Of a DNA stretch of 64,000 nt, positions 57,311 through 64,000 are shown piece by piece. Position numbers and translations under genes: made by a program. Each line of letters begins with the position of its first letter. The first letter of the stretch is position 1. Origin of the DNA: Takakia lepidozioides (taxonomy: Eukaryota; Streptophyta; Takakiopsida; Takakiales; Takakiaceae); assembly GCA_030704615.1 (NCBI GenBank), contig CM060732.1, positions 33,337,053-33,401,052 on the forward strand, given 5' to 3'. The notes beneath the pieces were generated by a model that worked only from the letters and a program-made list of their open reading frames with translations, made no database searches and was not told where the DNA came from.

Positions 57311-59483
57311 TGTTGAATGGAGGAGTCCCCTGGCTGCGAGGCTGGAGGCTCTTGGAGAGGGGAGAATGGAGAAGACTGCAGTTGAGAAGAACTAGCTGAT
57401 GAGAGCCGCCCGTTGTTGTACTGAACAAAATTGGTGTTGTTTGTCCCCTGTTGCGTGTCGATGTTCTCAATGTGCTCCTCTAATTCTGCTTCGAAGATGG
57501 CGTGAAGAATAGCAAAACCATTGTGGGAAATGTCTCTCATTCTAACCACTGTAGAATTATCTGTAGCCGGCAACTCAAAGGGGGCCGGATGGATCCACTC
57601 ACCTCTAGAAGAATGCCCTGGAAGCATCAGTTCTTTTTCTTCCATGCTAGCTAGAATCTGTGTTGAAGGTGAAAGATTGGATCCAAGTCCGGGGCAGTCT
57701 TCAATAAAAGCTCCCCACGTGATTCTAGCCTGAGGATTAAGAGCCAGATGTGGTTGCCTGTTCCGCAGGAAATTGTTGATCTTGGAGCAAAAGGTGGAAA
57801 TCGAGCTGCTGTCGATGGGGTTTTTTGCCATAAAGATATCTATGTCGTGGGCTGTTATCCATAGAGACTCCAAATTGATGCCGTCATTTGCAGTGATTAG
57901 AAAAGAAGGGGTGGGAAGTCTCCTGAAAATCATGGGGGTGATGCAGGTTGACTTGGGATCAGCTAGGGCCGGGTTGTGGGGGCAACCTTTGAGCACCAAA
58001 GCTGGAAAGGATTGCTATAGAGGCTCTTAGAGCCAGGGGCAGAGGGGAGGCTTGGGGCTTGAGGGTCTTACGTCTTTTTGCAGAAACGTTGGGAAGCCGT
58101 GGGTTGAGGGGGGACATAAGGGAGTTGTCGTTGCAGGGGAGATGACGATTATTGACTCGATATTCTCCAGCCTCTATCACCATGGGGTCGATTTGCTCTT
58201 TTCCTTTCCGAGGAGGGATTATCGCAGAAGTGATACACGCCGCTGAATCCCAATCCATTGTTGGGCTTGGTCGAGGAGGAGGAGGGGGCGGAGGAGGCAC
58301 CAAGCGAGATGTATCCCGTCTTAGTGCAGAGGAGGGTGGGATGACCTCCATAGGAATAGAATCATAAGAATTTTGATAGTGCCGTGTAGGAGAACTCTCC
58401 TGAGCTTGGGCAAAGGGGGACTTTTTGCATTTGAGTTTGGGACACTTTGCTTTGAGATGGCCTGCCTGCCCATAGAAGTAGCAGGCTGATGAAGATGTGT
58501 CTTCTGAGAGTTTGACAGAAAAATAGTTACCTTTAGAGTCAATTGGCAACCTTAAAAATTGTGGAAGAATGGCATCGTCTGGCACCATCACCACGATTTT
58601 TGGAAAGCCGGTGTCATTGACCCTTGAAGCAATAGAAACCCCCTTCCCCTTCCATCCATGGACCTCCCTAAGCTTTTTGGAGCCTAGCTCGGGGTCAAAC
58701 ACACCCATACATCCTAAGTAGTCTCCCAGGAAATTGCCAATCTCGCGCAGACTAAATAGATATTGATCCGGGATATATGGTAATGCAATGATTCTCGGGC
58801 TCCAGGTTTTGCCATTTTTGTTCCCCATTGCGTTGGACCATGGGAAAATGTTCACATTGAAACCAGTGAGGTGAGGGTTGAAGGATAAAGCCTTCTCAGC
58901 TGCTTCCTTGGACTCTAGCAGAATTGAGAAGAAGCCCCTTCCTCTTGTGTGGCAGAAGTGCTGATTAAGGTCGTCCGACCCTCCCAAGTGTTTAATTGCC
59001 CAATCTCTAGCAACTATTCTCTTTTTGCCCAGGGAAGTGCAGAAGGACCCCTTTTTCCTGGATCACCGCCATCGATCTCTCAATAATTGACATATCCAAG
59101 TCGACCAGGGGATCAAATTTGGACATAGCAGCCTGCAGATCCGCCACATTCTCAAGTTGCTCCATGACGATGTTTTGAAGATCCTGATGATCCATTTCCC
59201 TTGGGGGACTAGAATGATGAAGATCATGATCGAAATCATGATCGTGCTTAGCGAGATGGTTGTCTGGATGAGGGGAAGGCATAGTCCAGCGCTGAGGGAT
59301 CTGCGCGCTAGAGCCAGGGCTCAAAGGTGCCCAGGGCCTGGCGCCTCTAGCTAGCGCTTGGTGTGCTTGGAAAAACCCCGTACCAGATGATGGCTGCACC
59401 CAGCGACGCTGGGGGAATCCGGCCTGGCTCGCATTGGCAGCGTGCCAAGGGGCGCCTTGCAAGGAGCGGGGAATTGGGGCCAT
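57275..59483 (-). pseudogene. L1-like LINE ORF1 (DUF4283-like plus zinc knuckle), 5' half of an inverted LINE
   Basis: From ATG 59483 (MAPIPRSLQGAPW) the minus strand encodes an ORF1-type protein in three frames (breaks near 59025 and 58000). The middle part has the plant L1 ORF1 pattern: GRGFFSILLESKEAAEKALS, LFSLREIGNFLGDYLG, FPKIVVMVP, and a zinc knuckle CYFYGQAGHLKAKC in which the second Cys is Tyr. Poly-proline and basic segments follow. The sequence ends abruptly at about 57275 against the other LINE. No endonuclease or reverse transcriptase of this LINE is present. Confidence 0.75.
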
Positions 59484-60850
59484 AGAGCCTAATTGAAAGG
59501 GAGAGATGGAGGAGAGGAGGCAAGAGACCCGGAGGATAAGAACCAGACAAACTATTACAAAACTAGTGAAAAAACAATTCGAAAGGAAAATAAACAAAAA
59601 TGGGTGAAGAGAGAGGGATAGAAGATTCGAAAAAGGAAGGGAGCTGCGAGCTGAAAGGAGAAGGAAGGGGGTCTGCCTCAGAAAAGACGGAAGGGTAACA
59701 TCATACTAAACAAAGTGCAGGGAAGGAGAAAAGCCTGAGAAACAGAGTGACAGAATAAGCACAAGAGACCAAACAGAATACAATGCAAGAACTAACAAAA
59801 GGATCAACTAGCTTCCAAGCTTAGAAGCCAAGCAGAAAGGAATGGACGCGCAACAAACAAGAAAGATCAGCAGCCGCAATTGGCATGAAAGGAACAGGGA
59901 GACTGAAAGGTAAGGTCTCGCGCAGCTGGGATTGGTGAAGGGTGGTCAAGCATGAGAAATAATGGGGGGGTCATACTACGATGCTCAACCATCACTGTCC
60001 GACAGGAAGCAGGGGGCTTGGAGGTTGACAGATAACTGCGAATGGTAGCGGGTGACAAGTGGGGGGTTCGGAGTTGAAGACAAGACGGCTTGACGGCTGA
60101 GAATTAAGAGGCTTGCTTGGAAATCATTCACGAATTATGATCGCGGCGAATGAAGGTGAGGATGAAAGGAACTATCGTCCTAGATTGATGTCGCCTCAAA
60201 CTCAAACCTGACTAGCGGCCAGGGAGAGGAAGGAGTGCTTCGAACCGGGGTAGAGGGGTGTCTACTGATCGCGCTTCAAGGAAAATAGAGAAACCAAGGA
60301 ATGAGGGTGTCAACCATTAATGCACCCCATTAACAGTTGCATACTTAATTTAGGGTTCGTGTTAGACGAGCTAGTTAGATCCCGAAGGCGCCGCTTAGCC
60401 CTGCGGTGCTGCTCTTGTTGAGTTTCCGCCATTTTTTTTCGTCTTAATATTTTTTATAAGTCTTGCGTTTGTAAATTTCTATCCAACGGTTAGTACTAGC
60501 TCATTGACGTGTTTACAAAAAAAAAAATAGTCTAGAAATAAGTACTGCGAATGTATAATTACTCTTGGGATAAGAATTATTAGTTTAGAGGTATATATAT
60601 ATATATATATATATATTCTAGTGTAAAAATTGCTTAAAGGAAAATCACAAAATGGTTTATTATATCCCACCTAATTTTACTATTTAGTCTCTTTTGTGAA
60701 TATTTGTATTTATTTATTTATATAATTAAGTCTAAAAGATAGAGATGTATTTATTTGTTAATAATTTCAAATTGATTATGTTAGTAAAGAACGACCGACT
60801 ATATCCCAATGACGTTCTTTAATATATAAAAAATAAAAAATAAACAAAGT
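59484..60850. other. Probable LINE 5' UTR, then AT-rich DNA with an AT microsatellite
   Basis: The purine-rich part up to about 60300 is likely the 5' UTR of the minus-strand LINE. Beyond it lies AT-rich sequence with an (AT)n tract at 60592-60616. No gene is visible. Confidence 0.5.
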
Positions 60851-60859
60851 ACTAGTGCT

Positions 60860-61090
60860 GCAGCGGAGGGATTTGTACTCCCGATATCGGGCAATCTAGT
60901 AACCTTCCTTAACCACCAAATCCGTGTTCAGTCATTGAATCAAACTCAGTCATCTACATATTTATAATGGGTGTAGCGGGGTCTTAAGAATTAAATACAA
61001 GAAAACGAGCTACAGAGGATAAGGTGGCCAAAGGGAATTGAACCCTCGGCCTGCATTTTGGTACTAACTTCCCTAACCACTAAGCCCAAA
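60860..61090 (-). repeat. Two tRNA-like segments, possible tRNA-derived SINE heads
   Basis: On the minus strand, 61087-61023 reads GGGCTTAGTGGTTAGGGAAG and later GGTTCAATTCC, a good match to the B box of tRNA genes. The segment at 60926-60860 has a similar GGATTTGGTGGTTAAGGAAG and a degenerate B box (GGGAGTACAAATCCC). Neither closes an acceptor stem by eye, so functional tRNAs are unlikely. They may be tRNA-derived repeats. Confidence 0.4.
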
Positions 61091-61907
61091 TTCATGTGCT
61101 ACAATTATAATGTTGCATTATTTACTTTAACACGATACGTTTGAAGGGAGAACGTTTTATGGTGTCTCTTCAACCACGAAGGGTCACTGCATTCCGCCAA
61201 TTTCGAACGACATTTTATGGATCCGTGGATTGTTGCGGGCGGTTAGAACCTTGCCATGGCATCGGCAAAAATCAGAGGTTATCTTTAGGACAGGAGATGG
61301 CTACATGGCTGGGATCTTATGGGCAATAGATAGGGGAAATCATCTGAAGCTCGGGTCACAAACGAACACTTTCATAAACATCAGGGACAGTGAATCATCG
61401 GATAAGCGGTTAGAAACTTTCAGATTCGGCAGTACTTCTCATTGACATAGGTAGGTAGCTTTATAAGCTCCTACATGTGAATGTGATTTGACATGTTGCA
61501 ATAAGCTCGAGAGAACATCATTTCACTCCCGGTTCTGGCTGTATATCAGGCCATATGATTCATACTTCTGGTTGTTCAAGACTTCTCCTCTTTGACAAAG
61601 GTATTTAAATTCCAAGGCAAGATTCCACTAGCCTTTTAAATATCCACCTTATGCTTCGTTGACTAATTTCAAGAGAAACATTAGGCATTGGTTAGAGAAA
61701 AATTCAAGGCTAACTTCCAAGCGGCTTCCAAGCGCTCTTAACTACTCGTCCCTAGCTGTGCCAAAACACCACCGTCAGTTTCAGAGATAAGTACCCCTGC
61801 TGATCAGAATAAAGAACTAAGTATTGAAGATCAGAAGTCTTTTGAGTTACAAAAAAAAACTGCTTGTAGACAATCAAATTCATACCCGTTCTGATAGACT
61901 GCGCGCA

Positions 61908-62080
61908 CGAACAAGTATCTCTAGAATTGTTAATGACAATGTAAAGCGTCCAAGGGACATGTCTGAACAGTTGTGTCTTTTCATGTACGAATCGAACAAG
62001 TATCTCTAGAATTGTTAATGACAAATGTAAAGCGTCCAAGGGACATGTTCTGAACAGTTGTGTCTTTTCATGTACGAATC
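61908..62080. repeat. Tandem duplication of about 86 bp
   Basis: The segment starting CGAACAAGTATCTCTAG and ending TTTTCATGTACGAAT occurs twice in a row (61908-61992 and 61993-62080), differing by a few single-base insertions. No coding function is evident. Confidence 0.93.
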
Positions 62081-63085
62081 CATGGTCGCTTGATATTGCG
62101 GCACGCACTGCCACCCTCGCACGCCATTCTACGTTATGCAGAAGCTGCTGATCAGGACCCCTCTCTCGGCCGATTGCTCTCCTCTCGAACACTCTTCACA
62201 CTGCGTTCTCCAAGATTGAGTAAGCTGATCGTTGAACCGCCGTTCTGCCTATTATTTTCAACTCCTCGATGGATGCCACACTTTGGAAAACAAAAAATCC
62301 TCTGATTCTACTAAACTAACTAATCTTGACAAGGGAGACTAGTAGGAGAGAGAGAGAAAGAAGGAAAGAGAGAGCGCGAGAGAGGAAGAGAGAGTGAAGG
62401 AAGAACAAGAGAGGAACTAGATTGTCCCCGTTCTCTCTTTCGCCGGCTGATTTATTTCAGTCCGTCGTCCTACATCCCGTCACTTGTTTTGACTACTTTC
62501 ATCCATCTCTTTCTCCAAAAATAATAAATTACTACTGGTACATTTAAGCACTGACACCTAGTTAGAGTTATTAATTAATTTTCCCTAGAGTGTACATTAA
62601 TATAAGTTTTTTTTTTGTTTTAATCCTTCAGATCTGCACCCTCCACCTAAACGGTCCAGATCGAACCACGTGTTCTTCCTCCATTCATTGTCATCCGTCC
62701 AGAGATCCAGCCCGTAATCCATCCATCCATGGTTCCATCCGCTGATTTCATCCATTTTCATTCTTCCTCATAATTTCCATCCATCCAGGGACATACCAAC
62801 TTAAATTGATACATGAACCGTTTTAAATCCTCATGAATGTTGCTCCTCATCCATGTCACTCATCCATTTGGGAAGTGGGATCGCTACCCTTGATCAACCA
62901 ATATCCAGCGGTTCACATTTATCCTTGTTTTCCCATTAGATCCCTTTCCCGTGCTATGTTGAGATCGGGGAGAGGTTCCCATGCTTGAAGTAGCGAGTTG
63001 TAGCGTTGTTCTGAGAGTCGTCTACTGGTGAGATCCTCCAGCAAGATAAGCATATTTGCTAACTTACAAAGACATCGATCCTGAA
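62081..63085. other. Intergenic stretch with simple repeats
   Basis: A GA-rich tract lies at about 62340-62420 and irregular CATCC repeats at about 62640-62900. These could be part of the 3' region of the F-box gene or plain intergenic DNA. No coding region is supported. Confidence 0.5.
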
Positions 63086-63530
63086 TCATTCTTGGCGTTG
63101 AAGACTATTCGATGAGACTAAATCATACCTCCATACCATGTAGCCTCTAGGGTACTGTCCGCAAACCAAAAGCTGAGTTCCTGTAACTGTCGACTCCTTG
63201 TTGGAAACTTCAAAGGTATAATCCACAGGGCAGCCTGGCAGACAACGCCAACGCGTACTACCGGAATCAAACGCCCACCACTTCCGTGCACTAATGACAG
63301 GCTGTACATTGTGTGCAGGACCAGCCAACATGTAAACCCATTCCTCCGTGATCTCTACCCGTTTGCGAGTCTCAAGGACGTTGTTGCGGCCTTCGTCATC
63401 AATCACCGCTAGCGCATTCTGCCATTTCTTACAACCACCTGTCAACGGTAAATAATAAGAGCGAGGCACCCGTGCAACGCATTCTAGTGTCACATAGTCT
63501 GTCAATCCCGGAGTCAAGGAGTTGTCCTTN
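63086..63530 (-). CDS. F-box/kelch-repeat protein, partial, possible frameshift
   Basis: The minus strand encodes LTPGLTDYVTLECVARVP and GGCKKWQNAL, matching the F-box pattern of plant F-box/kelch proteins (usually LPGLPDDVALxCLARVP). A kelch blade follows: WVYMLAG, WWAFDSGSTRWRCLPG, GTQLLVCGQ, MVWRYDL. Such proteins are substrate adaptors of SCF ubiquitin ligases. The start codon lies in the gap at 63531. After WRYDL the frame reaches a stop, but a one-base shift continues with TPRMIQDRC, as in a kelch repeat, and a GTAAGT donor-like site follows near 63064. The gene is therefore either frameshifted or its exon ends here. Confidence 0.75.
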
Positions 63531-64000
63531 NNNNNNNNNNNNNNNNNNNNNNNNNNNNNNNNNNNNNNNNNNNNNNNNNNNNNNNNNNNNNNNNNNNNNN
63601 NNNNNNNNNNNNNNNNNNNNNNNNNNNNNNNNNNNNNNNNNNNNNNNNNNNNNNNNNNNNNNNNNNNNNNNNNNNNNNNNNNNNNNNNNNNNNNNNNNNN
63701 NNNNNNNNNNNNNNNNNNNNNNNNNNNNNNNNNNNNNNNNNNNNNNNNNNNNNNNNNNNNNNNNNNNNNNNNNNNNNNNNNNNNNNNNNNNNNNNNNNNN
63801 NNNNNNNNNNNNNNNNNNNNNNNNNNNNNNNNNNNNNNNNNNNNNNNNNNNNNNNNNNNNNNNNNNNNNNNNNNNNNNNNNNNNNNNNNNNNNNNNNNNN
63901 NNNNNNNNNNNNNNNNNNNNNNNNNNNNNNNNNNNNNNNNNNNNNNNNNNNNNNNNNNNNNNNNNNNNNNNNNNNNNNNNNNNNNNNNNNNNNNNNNNNN
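63531..64000. other. Assembly gap reaching the window end
   Basis: Only N are present. The 5' part of the F-box/kelch gene must lie in or beyond this gap. Confidence 0.99.

Noticed and set aside
61023-61087. Functional tRNA gene
   Set aside because: A B-box match exists, but no acceptor stem or clear anticodon arm can be folded by eye.

Overview
The window is repeat-dominated nuclear DNA of a land plant. A 5'-truncated PPR gene with a DYW deaminase domain, a second DYW relic, a plant Ty1/copia element, plant-type LINEs and an F-box/kelch gene all point that way. Low gene density and abundant DYW copies suggest a seedless plant, possibly a fern, but this is inference; no marker gene settles it. 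Two N runs (38030-38529 and 63531 to the end) are assembly gaps.

Layout. 1-1127: end of a frameshifted PPR-DYW gene. 1127-5953: a very young Ty1/copia retrotransposon inserted at the PPR stop codon, with a 5-bp target duplication and almost identical LTRs. 5954-14005: intergenic DNA with no gene I can support. 14006-16660: DYW relic, a CACTA-like fragment, a GCGACGCC-rich segment and a decayed LTR element. 16860-36558: a rearranged, internally deleted LTR retrotransposon whose right LTR is split by a 15-kb DNA transposon. 36990-38029: an array of a different palindrome running into the first gap. 38530-57275: a LINE split by a second copy of the same 15-kb transposon. 57275-60300: the 5' half of a second, L1-like LINE in inverted orientation. 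60300-63085: AT-rich intergenic DNA with tRNA-like repeats. 63086-63530: start of an F-box/kelch gene.

The most notable content is the giant transposon, copy 1 at 19814-34788 and copy 2 at about 40171-54614. Each copy has terminal inverted repeats built from ATGAGC units and a 9-bp target duplication. Each carries a spliced Mutator-like (MULE) transposase with an HxH zinc-binding segment, a DDE-like core and a C-terminal SWIM zinc finger. On the opposite strand lies a multi-exon gene joining a ParB-like domain to a bacterial-type (beta-order) amino-methyltransferase domain. One or two copies of an unrecognised protein complete the coding set. The transposase and methyltransferase genes diverge from a roughly 1.8-kb array of about 33 copies of a 22-bp palindrome, arm GGAAATGCGG, centre YR, arm CCGCATTTCC. 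The copies are spaced about 53 bp apart (near five helical turns) and ordered as a five-monomer higher-order repeat. Single palindromes sit inside three introns of the methyltransferase gene, and a second cluster sits at its 3' end. My hypothesis is that the element marks or organises itself through these palindromes using its own ParB-methyltransferase. Both copies carry small indels, many in homopolymers, so neither is intact as assembled; residual long-read errors could contribute.

All family calls come from motifs read by eye. No database search or alignment score was available.
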